Shown: positions 1 through 9,262 of the stretch, in pieces
Layout of the letters: each line of letters starts with the position of its first letter
Position numbering within the stretch: position 1 is the first letter of the stretch
Notes under the pieces: generated by a model
What the model saw: the letters and a program-made list of their open reading frames with translations, nothing else
What the model was told of the DNA's origin: nothing
Databases searched by the model: none
Made by a program: the position numbers and the translations under genes
Assembly (NCBI GenBank): GCA_934045075.1
Contig: OW203747.1
Span: 10,621,692-10,685,691, forward strand
Source: Yponomeuta sedellus
Taxonomy: Eukaryota; Arthropoda; Insecta; Lepidoptera; Yponomeutidae
Length of the DNA: 64,000 nucleotides
Direction: 5' to 3'

Positions 1-90
1 TCTGTTTAGGTGTCTGTCGTGTTGAGTAGGGTTTGGATGAGAAAAGATAACAAAGAAAGTATTATTGCTTTAATTCAGCGTTTTAATAAG

Positions 91-247
91 TAGATAGATA
101 GAGAACACTTTATTGTACATAAAAATGGAAATTGCACAGATACTTCTTAACCTAAGAGTACAGACGGCGGCCTTATCACTAAAAGTGATCTCTTCCAGAC
201 AACCTTTGGATGGACTGGACTAATATATTGAAGAAGGAAGTAGATGT
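91..247 (-). repeat. LINE-B 3' UTR fragment
   Basis: This stretch is nearly identical to 56464-56640, the 3' untranslated end of a LINE whose C-terminal coding region is at 56842-57315. Shared landmarks are gagaacactttattgtacat and the stem cactaaaagtg. The orientation is antisense, and only the 3' tip was inserted, typical of 5'-truncated LINE copies. Bases 1-90 hold nothing I recognise. Confidence 0.75.
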
Positions 248-256
248 ATGCCTAGA

Positions 257-626
257 TGTGGATGTGGCCTAGTCGAACTGAGTGATTGGAATCAATCACT
301 TGAGTTAAGCAACAACAGGCGCGGTCAGGCGCAGGATGGGTGACCGTCCTGTGACTACCGCTAGTGGCATTTTTCCGAACGCTTCCGTGCTTCGCAAGGC
401 ACGTTAAGCCGTTGGTGCCGGCTGTCATGTAATGGCATTCGTTAAGCCATGTCAGAGGCCTCATAGGCGGCTTGATAACTTCTGACAGTAAGACCCGCCA
501 CTGTCTTACAACTCTCCACCAACCCGTACTTGGCCGCCGTGGTGGAGTATGGCCTAACCTTCCTGCGATGCAGGAAGAGACCTGCGCGCCAACAGTTGGG
601 ACATACAAGGGTTGCTATCGAAGATA
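257..626 (+). mobile_element. 5S-headed SINE, full length
   Basis: This is one of about 30 copies of a ~360-bp SINE. Its head (264-370) carries the internal-promoter pattern of 5S rRNA: gagttaagcaacaacaggcg, then ggcgcggtcagg, then gatgggtgaccg, in the order and spacing of 5S boxes A to C. The body holds a conserved gccggctgtcatgtaatgg block. The tail ends cagttgggacatacaagggttg, close to the 3' ends of RTE LINEs. The small ORF on the opposite strand here is a by-product of the repeat and recurs in every copy. Confidence 0.8.
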
Positions 627-654
627 AGTACATCGTTACAGTACAATTAATCCT

Positions 655-728
655 TTGTACGTCCACTCTGTTGGGGCACGGGTCTTTTCCTGCATCGCAG
701 GAAAGTTAGGCCGTACTTCCACCACGGG
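655..728 (-). repeat. 5S-headed SINE tail fragment
   Basis: Antisense 3' part of the 5S-headed SINE (gcacgggtcttttcctgcatcgc is its mirror). It lies just downstream of a full-length sense copy, giving a tail-to-tail inverted pair. Confidence 0.65.
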
Positions 729-734
729 GGCCAA

Positions 735-915
735 CACTTGTGAGCCTGAGGATGCCTCGTGTTAGAGGCGAAACGCGTCGCGCATTTTCTCACAAAAATA
801 TCGATGTCGGTGGGGGTGCTCGTGTTTTGCGTCTGCTTGAAAAAGTGGGAGGGAGGGCGGTGCATTAACTAACCGTATGGTGCTTGTGGGATTTTTGGCG
901 GGATTTAGTAAAGTT
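735..915 (+). repeat. Interspersed repeat R3, copy 1
   Basis: A ~170-bp block shared with 21760-21915 and 30645-30800. Common features are a cgcgtcgcg-type start, a tcggtggtggtgtg G-rich core, gaaaaagtgggaggga, ggtgcattaactaaccg and a gggatttttggcgg end. All three copies point the same way and diverge by point changes. I do not recognise the family; it has no tRNA head, inverted repeats or coding capacity. Confidence 0.55.
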
Positions 916-966
916 TCACATTTTAATGCTTTGTCTTATTTTAATTTTATCTTAATTGAGCCTTAA

Positions 967-1297
967 TTGAGGAGGGTAGACCGCGTCCGAAATACCACAC
1001 TACGCGCAAGGACCCGAATAATCAATGTGAGTGTCCAGACGGCGAAACTGAAGTGGAGCTGGGCTGGTCATGTCAGTCGAATGCACCCGGACAGGTGGGC
1101 GAAACTCGCCACCGAGTGGGTGCCACACGATGGACATCGTAATCGAGGCCGGCCTAGAAGACGGTGGAGAGATAATCTCGACAACCATCTGCCGGAGTGG
1201 CCTGAGGTGGCCCAGGACAGAAAACTCTGGACTGAATTGGGGGAGGCCTTTGCCCAGCAGTGGGACACAAACATAGAGGCTACGTAAAAAAAAAAAT
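967..1297 (+). pseudogene. RTE LINE ORF2 C-terminal fragment
   Basis: About 106 codons encode the C-terminal tail typical of insect RTE-type ORF2 proteins. Key blocks are LKWSWAGHVSR, DRWAKLATEW, GRPRRRWRDN and the terminal GEAFAQQWD. The frame ends with a stop and a short A-run (1286-1296), so this is the 3' end of a 5'-truncated retrocopy. The same C-terminal layout is seen in the longer RTE copy at 26.5-28.0 kb, but the two sequences differ enough to be separate families. It lacks the RT domain and is inactive. The CR1-like LINE begins almost directly downstream. Confidence 0.8.
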
Positions 1298-1462
1298 GAG
1301 CCTGAGACCCTCAAAATTATGTATTTGCACATTTAAATGTTTGTATTTTTCTTCTTATTCTTACTTTTTATTTTTTCCACAGCCTTTCCCCGGCCTATAA
1401 TGCATTTACCTTGGATCCAACGCTACTCAAACTGGGTAGCTAGGCAATAAAGTGCTAAAACC

Positions 1463-2977
1463 ATGGCTTTGTATAGTGAAGTCATGAGTGATACAGGGAT
1501 ACCAACTGTCGACCTAACTACAGCCAGTAGTAGCAGCAGTATAAAAATGAACAGTGTAAGGAAAATTAAGAAGTACATTAAAACAAAAAAGTACATAGAA
1601 AAGGTTCAGAAACTCGTTAAACGAAGCCGGAAGAGTATAGAAAGTATACCCATTCACCGTCAAAAACTGCGGTTAGAAATAGAAATGGCCGAATGTCAGA
1701 AGGAATTATTCACCAACAATGTCGACCACGAACTAGCGATGGCCGAACTACAACTACAAGTTGAAGATCTGCAGTTTCAGTTGCTGGACATCACCTGCAA
1801 GTACTCAGCTATGCAAACTCAGTACTGTGACTGCATTTCATCAATGAACGAGTTGATTGCACTGAGCAAAAACAACCTGGAATGCATTGAGTCCAACTTT
1901 ATCCAGGACTTGGAAGACACAGAAGGCAAATCAAGCTTGCTACCCTTAAATCCACCATTAGCCGTGATTGGAGACACAGCCCCTCTACAGCAGAACTCCA
2001 TGCAACCACGGAATAGTGAAAAGGGCAGTAAGAAGCCAGGCTTATGTCCACCGTGCAGCATGCCCAATATACCAGCCACTTTACAGCTGGATATGACACA
2101 GCAGCATGGGGGCGAGCTAAGTGGACAGCCTGCAACACCGAATGTGACAGCTGAGACCTGTGGACCAATCACCTGTGATGCCAGACTTAGAGTATCACCT
2201 AATAGACCGACCAGCTCTTCAGTTCCAGTCAACGAGCAGCGCAGTGCAACACCGACCCCTGATGCCATACTGGATGCACAGCCGCAGTCTAGACCCACCA
2301 GCTACCAAGTTCCTGACAATGACACCCAGTACAAAACCATTATCTATTCAGATAAATTAGGTTTAGGTTTAGGCAGTAGACTACAAAATAACTTAAAACA
2401 ACATGTTGAAAATATATGTATGCCCTATGCATCTTACATGCAAATAGTTAACTGCATGCTTAGTAAGGAGTATGATAATAATACTACTGTTGTGTTATTA
2501 ATAGGGGACAGCACAGGAATACAGCAACAAGATTTGACAAATTATTTTGATTCTATAGTTGCTCTTCAAGCAAGAAAAATTGTAATTTGCGCTTTCCCTT
2601 ACTCAAAAACTCTGTCAGAGACACAAAATGCCCGGTTAGATAAGTTAAATCGGCTATTGTTTAATATGACCTTTGGCCATCGAGACAAAGTATTATATTT
2701 TGATACGAATAATTTTATTCGAAACTTTATATTGACTAGGGACACAATGCATGTGCCTCTTTCTTCGAAACGACAGATTGCCAAATTATTGGCATTCAAT
2801 ATTTATGACCCCATTATTGTTGAGACAATAAAACAGGGACCAACTAAAGTTGCTAACTGTAGAAGTTCTACACTCAAACCTCTGTATTCTGAGGTTTTGA
2901 AAAAACCTAGTATAAGTAGGTTAAGCTTGACTGCTGATTTAAACTATCAGCGCAGACAACAGAAAAGCCCCCCTTAA
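1463..2977 (+). CDS. LINE ORF1: coiled coil plus SGNH-like domain
   Basis: A 504-residue protein, the ORF1 (RNA-binding/chaperone-type) product of the CR1-like LINE. The start at 1463 has a good context (aaaaccATGG). Residues ~25-60 are very basic (KKYIKTKKYIEKVQKLVKRS) and ~60-125 are heptad-rich, likely a coiled coil. Residues ~160-290 are Pro/Ser/Thr-rich and look disordered. Residues ~295-470 resemble the SGNH esterase fold known from CR1 ORF1 proteins: hydrophobic strand plus GDS at 348-350 (nucleophile block) and a DTMH motif at 427-430 (the DxxH block). I see no zinc knuckle. The stop lies inside the start of the ORF2 frame. The SGNH assignment rests on motifs only; activity is inferred. 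Confidence 0.85.
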   Translation: MALYSEVMSDTGIPTVDLTTASSSSSIKMNSVRKIKKYIKTKKYIEKVQKLVKRSRKSIESIPIHRQKLRLEIEMAECQKELFTNNVDHELAMAELQLQVEDLQFQLLDITCKYSAMQTQYCDCISSMNELIALSKNNLECIESNFIQDLEDTEGKSSLLPLNPPLAVIGDTAPLQQNSMQPRNSEKGSKKPGLCPPCSMPNIPATLQLDMTQQHGGELSGQPATPNVTAETCGPITCDARLRVSPNRPTSSSVPVNEQRSATPTPDAILDAQPQSRPTSYQVPDNDTQYKTIIYSDKLGLGLGSRLQNNLKQHVENICMPYASYMQIVNCMLSKEYDNNTTVVLLIGDSTGIQQQDLTNYFDSIVALQARKIVICAFPYSKTLSETQNARLDKLNRLLFNMTFGHRDKVLYFDTNNFIRNFILTRDTMHVPLSSKRQIAKLLAFNIYDPIIVETIKQGPTKVANCRSSTLKPLYSEVLKKPSISRLSLTADLNYQRRQQKSPP

Positions 2978-5832
2978 AAAAACTTATCTTAGCTAATCAA
3001 AATTTACAGGGCGGTTTTTCTGGTAAATTACTAGAATTAGAGTTATTTCTAGAACAACATAGAGTAGATGTACTCTGTGTCACTGAGCACTGGCTACTAG
3101 AGTCCCAAATGAATTTTTCTGTAAATAATTATGAAATAGCCAGTTGCTTTAATAGAAAGTCTGCATTGCATGGTGGATCTTTAATAATAGTAAATAGTAG
3201 TTTGAAGTATAAAGAACGAAAAGATATTAGCAGACTTTCTGTTGAAAAAGTTGTAGAACTATCATGTGTTGAACTGGCTAAGCATATTGTAGTAAGCGTA
3301 TACAGGCCCCCCGCCAGTGACTACAGTTTATTTGAATCCGTACTAGAGGATGTTTTAAAGGTAGCTTCAAGTAGTAGCAAGAAAGTTATAGTATGTGGAG
3401 ATTTTAATATAGACTTGCTGGTAGACTCCGTTTTAAATAACAAATTAAAACTTATTTTCAAGTCTTTTAATTTAGTTAATATTTTCTTAGAGCCTTCTAG
3501 GATTACCGAAAACACAGCCACCTGTCTTGACAATGTATTCTGCGACTGTGAATTTTCGCATTGTTCTACAGTAACTTGCTTAAAGTCAGACCACAATGGT
3601 CAAATTGTCCACTTTGAAGCAGATTTTAAAAAAAAGGAGCAAGCTATAATTTATCGGCCCATTACAGCAAAAAAGATGGAATTATTTAGAAATTACATAC
3701 AAAGTAGCTTACCTACACAAAATAATGAGACCCTTAATGCAAATGCTCATTATGGAGATTTATTCAAAGTTGTTTCAGGTAGTTTTGAAAAAGTTTTTAA
3801 ATTAAAAAAGTTATCATCAAAAAGAAATAAAGTAGCATTTAGTGAATGGGCTACTGCCGGCATCCGAAAAAGCAGGGACACTCTATATGCACTATATGAG
3901 AAAAAAACATACACATATGACCCCAGTTTTATACAGTATGTTAAACTATATTCAAAATTATTTAAGGCCGTCTGCCACAAAGCAAAATGTGAGCATATAA
4001 AATCAAAAATCCTTCAATCGTCTAATAAATCCAGAACAATTTGGGCTATTATAAATAAGGAAACCGGTAAATCCAAATCAGGAGATCGCGAACTTTCACT
4101 TAAAATAGATGATAAATTAATAACCTCAAATGAAGACATTGCTACGGCTTTTGAACAGTTCTTTACAAATGTTCCAATTGTAACGACAGCTCCTTTAGAC
4201 TCTTCTCCAGCTCTTGCTGAAAGTATTTTGAAAGACAATGTCCCCCCATGCCATCACGATTTTTCGTTCGACTATATTGAAGCCCATACCGTGATTAAAT
4301 CGTTTAAAAAGCTAAAGCTTAAAAAAACTGAGGACTTATGGGGTATGTCAGTAATAGTAGTTAGCTCAGTAATCGATACCCTAGCACCCCATTTAGCCAA
4401 AATCTTTAACAAATGTTTAGATGAGGGTATATTCCCTGATCTAATGAAATATAGTAGGCTCGTTCCTTTATTTAAAAGCGGTGATAAGCAAGATCCCACA
4501 AATTTCAGACCAGTCTCAGTTCTACCCGTTTTGAGTAAAATATTCGAGAAGATAGTTCTAGGTCAGCTGCTTACACATTTCAATGACTATCAACTTCTCC
4601 ATGGTCAGCAATTCGGCTTTACGCAAGGGCGCTCTACAACGGACGCCGGCGTCATGTTAGTTAAACATATATTTAGTGCATGGGAAGAGCGCAAGGATGC
4701 TATAGGCGTATTCTGTGACTTGTCGAAAGCATTTGATTGCGTTGACCATAAAACACTTCTTTTAAAATTAAAGCACTATGGTATAAACGGGAATAGCCTA
4801 AAACTTATAACATCATATTTAGAAGGGAGAGTTCAAAGAGCTGATATAAATAGAACTAAATCTTCAGGGTCAGAGGTCAGGATAGGAGTGCCACAGGGAT
4901 CGATTTTGGGGCCGTTCCTCTTCCTCGTATATGTAAATGATTTGCCGTTCATGGTTCAAAATATGTCAGAGATAGTATTATTTGCAGATGACACGTCACT
5001 TATTTTTAAAATTAAGAGACAAGAAAATGACCTTGACAATACAAATAATGCTCTCTCTCGGGTACTAAATTGGTTTACTTCTAATAACTTATTGTTAAAT
5101 TCAAAAAAGACGAAATGTATAAAGTTCACTCTTCCAAATGTCAAAACGGTAGACAGCAATGTTTTACTGGGGAATGACAAATTAGACCTTGTGAATGAAA
5201 CTGTATTCCTAGGTATCACAATTGATGCAAAGCTTCAATGGGGTCCTCATGTAGAAAAATTAGCAAATAGGCTTAGTTCAGCAGCATATGCAGTCAAAAG
5301 AATTAGGGAACTAACTGACGTCGCAACTGCTAGGCTTGTTTATTTTAGTTACTTCCATAGTCTTATGTCCTATGGCATACTACTGTGGGGACGGGCAGCA
5401 GACATTGAGACCATCTTCGTCTTGCAGAAGAGAGCGATCAGATTCATTTATAGGCTGGGTAGTAGAGATTCGTTAAGAGATTTCTTTAAAGAAACTAACA
5501 TCCTGACAGTTGCCAGTCAGTATATATATGAAAACATTATGTACGTTAGGAAAAATATCAGTAACTTTAAAACTTTAGGTAGCCAACACAATGTAAATAC
5601 TAGAAATAAACATAAACTTTTGTTCCCACTATTTAGGCTGGCAAAGGTTAATACATCCTTCATGGGGCATTGTATACGCTTCTATAATAAAATCCCTGAA
5701 GATATATTAAGCTTGCCTGAATCGCGGTTCAAAAAATATGTTAAGCACACTTTGTGCCAAAAGGGCTACTATAACATAAAGGATTATTTAGATGACAATG
5801 AGGTCTGGAATGAAAGCCAGTACAATGTATGA
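2938..5832 (+). CDS. LINE ORF2: AP-endonuclease and reverse transcriptase
   Basis: This is the polyprotein that nicks the target and copies the RNA. The frame is open from 2938, overlaps the end of ORF1 by 40 nt in the -1 frame, and has no ATG until 3109. Numbering from that Met gives 907 residues. Endonuclease signatures are TEHW (Glu codon 3085-3087, upstream of the Met), GDFN (97-100) and SDH (160-162). RT signatures are RPVSVLPVLSKIFE, QFGF, KAFD (Asp 543), GVPQGSILGPFLF and FADD (625-628). A C-terminal region follows. Because the catalytic Glu precedes the first Met, translation must begin upstream or arrive by frameshift. No stop or frameshift breaks the domains. The RT blocks fit the CR1/Jockey group. 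Confidence 0.92.
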   Translation, partial: FKLSAQTTEKPPLKKLILANQNLQGGFSGKLLELELFLEQHRVDVLCVTEHWLLESQMNFSVNNYEIASCFNRKSALHGGSLIIVNSSLKYKERKDISRLSVEKVVELSCVELAKHIVVSVYRPPASDYSLFESVLEDVLKVASSSSKKVIVCGDFNIDLLVDSVLNNKLKLIFKSFNLVNIFLEPSRITENTATCLDNVFCDCEFSHCSTVTCLKSDHNGQIVHFEADFKKKEQAIIYRPITAKKMELFRNYIQSSLPTQNNETLNANAHYGDLFKVVSGSFEKVFKLKKLSSKRNKVAFSEWATAGIRKSRDTLYALYEKKTYTYDPSFIQYVKLYSKLFKAVCHKAKCEHIKSKILQSSNKSRTIWAIINKETGKSKSGDRELSLKIDDKLITSNEDIATAFEQFFTNVPIVTTAPLDSSPALAESILKDNVPPCHHDFSFDYIEAHTVIKSFKKLKLKKTEDLWGMSVIVVSSVIDTLAPHLAKIFNKCLDEGIFPDLMKYSRLVPLFKSGDKQDPTNFRPVSVLPVLSKIFEKIVLGQLLTHFNDYQLLHGQQFGFTQGRSTTDAGVMLVKHIFSAWEERKDAIGVFCDLSKAFDCVDHKTLLLKLKHYGINGNSLKLITSYLEGRVQRADINRTKSSGSEVRIGVPQGSILGPFLFLVYVNDLPFMVQNMSEIVLFADDTSLIFKIKRQENDLDNTNNALSRVLNWFTSNNLLLNSKKTKCIKFTLPNVKTVDSNVLLGNDKLDLVNETVFLGITIDAKLQWGPHVEKLANRLSSAAYAVKRIRELTDVATARLVYFSYFHSLMSYGILLWGRAADIETIFVLQKRAIRFIYRLGSRDSLRDFFKETNILTVASQYIYENIMYVRKNISNFKTLGSQHNVNTRNKHKLLFPLFRLAKVNTSFMGHCIRFYNKIPEDILSLPESRFKKYVKHTLCQKGYYNIKDYLDDNEVWNESQYNV
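2968..2974 (+). promoter_or_regulatory. Candidate -1 ribosomal frameshift heptamer
   Basis: The sequence reads C CCC CCT in the ORF1 frame, immediately followed by the ORF1 stop TAA (2975-2977). Slipping back one base keeps Pro pairing (CCC and CCC) and enters the ORF2 frame just before its endonuclease domain. No in-frame ATG exists between 2938 and 3109. Termination-reinitiation at the overlap is the alternative. Confidence 0.4.
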
Positions 5833-6034
5833 GTTCTATGTTCAAAATAATTATGTAAACTATGTTAATTAAGGACTTTTGAAAAGACTAAGTTAGGAGT
5901 TTTTTTGTCCATTTTTTCTCCTAAATGATCTAGATTTTGAAATGGACACCTAGTTTGAATTGTAACGTTCATTAAGCCGCAGTTTCTGTGCTACTTTGAA
6001 TAAAACCTTTTCATTTCATTTCATTTCATTTCAT

Positions 6035-6477
6035 AAACTTCAGCTCTAACTCCGTTTTACTAACCTTGTTTTAGAGCGTTTTAAGCAAAGTGCTATTTTA
6101 CAAGATAATGCGGTTATAGGTAGGACGTGTTATTGAAATAAGGCAGTGTGCGAAACTGTTTTTCACTATCGATAGTCATAGTTATTTACTTCTTGTAATA
6201 ATATAAATTCACTATAAGGTAGTAGAAATATCACTCGCTAACTGAGAAAGAAAACATCATGAAGAAACGCGAGTTTCTGAGATTCAAATCTCAGTCCTTA
6301 AAATTGGCACTACGCCGCGGGCATGCGTGGTAATTAAGCCCTTAATTAAGTCTCTCTCTGAGAGACGGCCTGTGCCCTACAGTGGGTCGTTTATAATATA
6401 AAAATATTTAACGAAAATACGGTGCGGTCATTTTAAAAGTGTCCCACCGCGACAATTTCAAGTGCTGAGGTATTTGA
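6035..6477. other. Unassigned spacer with SINE tail debris
   Basis: No gene is visible. Bases 6295-6400 carry a block (ctctctctgagagacggcc, gccctacagtgggtcg) shared with 12690-12775, 14515-14680 and 19025-19130; it resembles the 3' end of lepidopteran RTE/SINE elements. The rest is A+T-rich and unrecognised. Confidence 0.4.
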
Positions 6478-6590
6478 GCGCCACTGATTCTCACTAATCC
6501 GGACTTGGCCCCCGCGGTGGAGTCCCTATACCTTCCTCAGGGAAGTAACCCGTACCCCTCGGTGGGGACATAATGGGTTGATGATGATTA
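6478..6590 (+). repeat. 5S-SINE tail, divergent subfamily
   Basis: It matches the SINE tail but with cttcctcagggaagtaacc and ctcggtggggacataatggg in place of the usual gatgcaggaag and cagcagtgggg versions. It ends in an ATGATG run. The same variant tail is at 29960-30070 and 63425-63520, so it is a distinct subfamily. Confidence 0.6.
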
Positions 6591-6635
6591 CTACTATAAC
6601 TTCACAGATGTCCAAAACTTAAAAAACAAATTGGT

Positions 6636-6713
6636 AGATGCCCGCACTGAGAATCGAGCCTGGATCTCTCGCTTCAGAGTCCATTGTTCTACCGACTAGT
6701 CTACTGCCGCTTA
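6636..6713 (-). repeat. tRNA-Gln-like SINE head remnant
   Basis: Read on the minus strand this shows a tRNA-like order: a D-arm-like tagtcggtagaa, an anticodon region ctctgaag (CTG, Gln) and a B-box-like gctcgattctc. The acceptor arms do not pair well, so it is a decayed tRNA-derived repeat, not a working tRNA. Confidence 0.4.
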
Positions 6714-7000
6714 CACTAGGAAGTATACACTCTGTATTGTAATATTATTGAGAGAATGTCACAGAATATCCTGGACGGGAGCCCGATGTCGTTACATAAG
6801 CTCCGCAAAATGTTTGCGAACTATCGAAGCGTTTTCGGCATCCGGCGTATGACGTATTGATTTTAAGGCTCCGTTCACAAGTCACAACAAAACAAACACC
6901 ACTTGTTTTGGTACCAAAAGTGCCACACTAAGTTAAGGCGGGTCCACGCTAAAATTCTAACAAAACATTTGTTTGCTAACATATATGTTTAAAACGTTCG

Positions 7001-7375
7001 TGGCCTATTCGAACCGAGTGATTGAAATCAATCACTTGAGGTAAGCAACGATAGGCGCGGTCATTTGCAGGATGGATGACCGTTCCGTGATTACCGCTAG
7101 TGTCATTTTTCCGAGCGCTTCCCGCTAAGCCGTTAGTGCCGGTTGTCATGTAATGACAGTCGTTAAGCCATGTCAGAGGCCTTAAGGGCATCGAAGGATG
7201 GTTAGGCCATACTCCATCTCTGGGGTCAAGTCCGGATTGGTGGAGGCTTGCAAGACCAGTGGCTGGTCTTACTGTCCGAAGTTTTCAAGCCGCCTATAAA
7301 ACCTCTGGCATGGCGTAACGACTGCCATTACATGACAGCCGGCACCAACGGCTTATGATGGATTGCTGATGATGA
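7001..7375. repeat. Head-to-head pair of 5S-SINE pieces
   Basis: Bases 7001-7190 are the sense head and body of the 5S-headed SINE. Bases 7192-7355 are an antisense tail and body (ccaagaccagtggctggtctt type), ending tgatgatgatgat. The two share the cggcaccaacgg block in opposite orientation and could fold into a hairpin. An uninterrupted cttactgtc site here (7258-7280) is useful for comparison with 63137-63411. Confidence 0.65.
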
Positions 7376-7725
7376 TGATATTATATCATATTTTGATTTA
7401 ACCTAAGCTTCTGCTTAGGGTTTATACTTGAAAAACAAATTGACGATGTTCTTACCTAAACTGAATAAATTAATATAAATATTATTTTAAAAAGGCCTTT
7501 AGGTAGTCATTTATTTTGGCCCCACTGTACCCGCGTCCTAGCCCGTCAAAGTATCAAGTTCGCCCGTCACAGCCACGCTTCATATGTAACGTCTTGGAAA
7601 TTGCTCAGCGCTGAATTTTCACAAGTATCTACCAGTGCTCATATTTCCTAGTCCACCTAACTTAACCAGATACAATATTCGATATCGATATCGATCGATA
7701 TCAACCCTTTTGTATATCCTCACTG

Positions 7726-8108
7726 CTGAGAGACGGGTCTCTTCCTGCATCGCAGGAAGGTTAGGCCTTACTCCACCATGGGGGCAAGACCGGGTTGGTG
7801 GAGGGTTGTAGGACAGTGGCGGGCCTTACTGTCAGAAGTTATCAAGCCGCCCATAAGGTCTTTTACGTGGCTTAACGACTGCCATTACATGAACTTCCGT
7901 CCTTCGCAAAACACGCTAAGCCGTTGTTGCCGGCTGTCATGTAATGGTAGTCGTTAAGCCGTTAGATAACTTCTGACAGTAGCTTCACTATCACTATCTG
8001 ACAATCCTCCACCAACGTGGACTTGGCCCCCGTGGTGGAGTATGGCCTAACCTCCCTGGGATGCAGTAAGAGACCCGTGCCTCAGCAGTGGGGATATACT
8101 TAAGGGTT
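7726..8108. repeat. Inverted pair of 5S-SINE bodies
   Basis: Bases 7730-7890 are an antisense SINE tail and body; 7891-8108 are a sense body and tail. They meet head to head in the conserved ctgtcatgtaatgg block, without either 5S head. This inverted arrangement recurs in the window. Confidence 0.65.
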
Positions 8109-8387
8109 GAGGTCGATTATTCAGAAAAACAGACATAATGAACGTGTCAAATCCATTTCAAAATCTATAGCGTTACATTGTTGGGCGAAAATGGACAAAA
8201 AATTCTCCGAAGTTATGTATGTGACAGCACATCAACCTTTACATTTGCGGACCCTTCTCAGTTACTTTTCATCAACTTTTATTATGGCGGAAACCTAGAA
8301 ATCAGAGGTACCTACTGACCCTTCTCAGTTACTTTTTGACAACTTTTAATACGGGGAAAACCTTAAAATCGTGGAAACATTTTTCCC

Positions 8388-8563
8388 ATTTTTTCAGCGA
8401 TATGACATTTTAAACCCAACAAAAACAAAACACTAACGTATATAAGAGAAAAATATTAGCGGCCAGTAATTAAAAAAATAACGAATTTGACCATGGAGGT
8501 CAGACATTGCGTTTAAAATTATTGGAATCCCAGATTCCGTATACATAAGTAGCAGCCTATGTA
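8388..8563 (-). repeat. Mariner terminal fragment
   Basis: It matches 40665-40838, the transposase-start end of the mariner at 39.55-40.84 kb: ttcagcgatatgacatttta, the ggccagtaatt block, then the terminal attccgtatacataagtagc. Only about 175 bp remain. A SINE fragment follows directly at 8565-8697 on the minus strand. Confidence 0.75.
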
Positions 8564-8564
8564 A

Positions 8565-8697
8565 GACAGTGGCGGGCCTTATAGGGTATAGGGGCCTTAC
8601 TGTCAGAAGTTATCAAGCCGCCTTACGACTGCCATTATATGACAGCCGGCACCAACGGCTTAACGTGCCTTGCGAAGCACGGAAGCGCTCGGAAAAA
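8565..8697 (-). repeat. 5S-SINE body fragment
   Basis: Antisense SINE body with an internal repeat of gggcctta, then the accaacggcttaacgtgcc and gcgctcggaaaaat blocks. It is truncated before the 5S-like head. Confidence 0.6.
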
Positions 8698-9110
8698 TAA
8701 TATTTTAAAATAGGTTTATTATGGTTATTATTAAATTCTTTACTGTACCTGTAAATATTGTACAATTTTCGGGCTTAATACTAAATAGTATTTTATTCTA
8801 GCTAACCAACAGGTGACGTGGAGAAGGCGGGGGTAGTCCCAAACAGTGAGGTGATATTTTAGTGTCAAACATCTTTTTTAACAATCAAACTATTTATTAA
8901 TATGTACAATAATTATAAATGTACACATATACAGAGATAATAATTAAGTACAATAAAATAATTAATAAATAATTAGCTCTTAGTAACCTATTTCTTCTAC
9001 TAGCATAATTTTGTAAGCTGATGATTCTCCTAACTGTATAAATAAATAAATAAATAAAATAAACAGTACATAGATATCTATATACATATAAATAGACTTA
9101 ATAATATATT
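8698..9110. other. A+T-rich spacer
   Basis: Mostly A/T with short TAAA runs (9038-9060). No ORF, splice-flanked exon or recognisable element is seen. Confidence 0.4.
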
Positions 9111-9262
9111 TTTATACTATTTTTATTTTTAATGCACTAACCCGTGCTAAGGACAATTTTAAAAACCTATTTAGAGGCTAAAAATTCCTGGGATTCGAAC
9201 CCGCGACGGTTCGAATCCCGGCATGGGTGAAATTTTTAGCCTCTAAATAGGTTTTTAAAATA
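9111..9262. repeat. tRNA-like palindromic element, copy 1
   Basis: An inverted repeat with arms built from aaaacctatttagaggcta and its complement, meeting near 9202. Each arm contains the 3' part of a tRNA-like sequence with the B box ggttcgaatcc. The outer block aatgcactaacccgtgctaa is present on the left side. This is a shortened member of a family with about 15 copies here. Confidence 0.7.

Larger units (their letters stand above)
1298..6034 (+). mobile_element. Full-length CR1-like LINE (LINE-A)
   Basis: A non-LTR retrotransposon with a short 5' UTR (about 1298-1462), ORF1, an overlapping ORF2, and a 3' UTR (5833-6000) ending in a pentamer tail of ttcat units (6009-6034) instead of poly-A. 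Such short tandem 3' tails are characteristic of the CR1 group. Both ORFs are uninterrupted, so the copy looks young and possibly competent. Fragments of the same element occur at 12.8, 13.2, 24.7-25.4, 25.8, 32.35, 51.6, 60.8-61.4 and 62.2 kb. The 5' end is uncertain because I could not find a target-site duplication. Confidence 0.85.

Noticed and set aside
252..666. Small ORFs (e.g. MRPLTWLNDCHYMTAGTN type) repeated many times across the window
   Set aside because: They are the antisense or sense reading of the 5S-headed SINE body; they recur only where that SINE occurs and break wherever the SINE has indels.
1819..2298. 159-codon minus-strand ORF
   Set aside because: Shadow of LINE ORF1, which has recognisable domains on the + strand.
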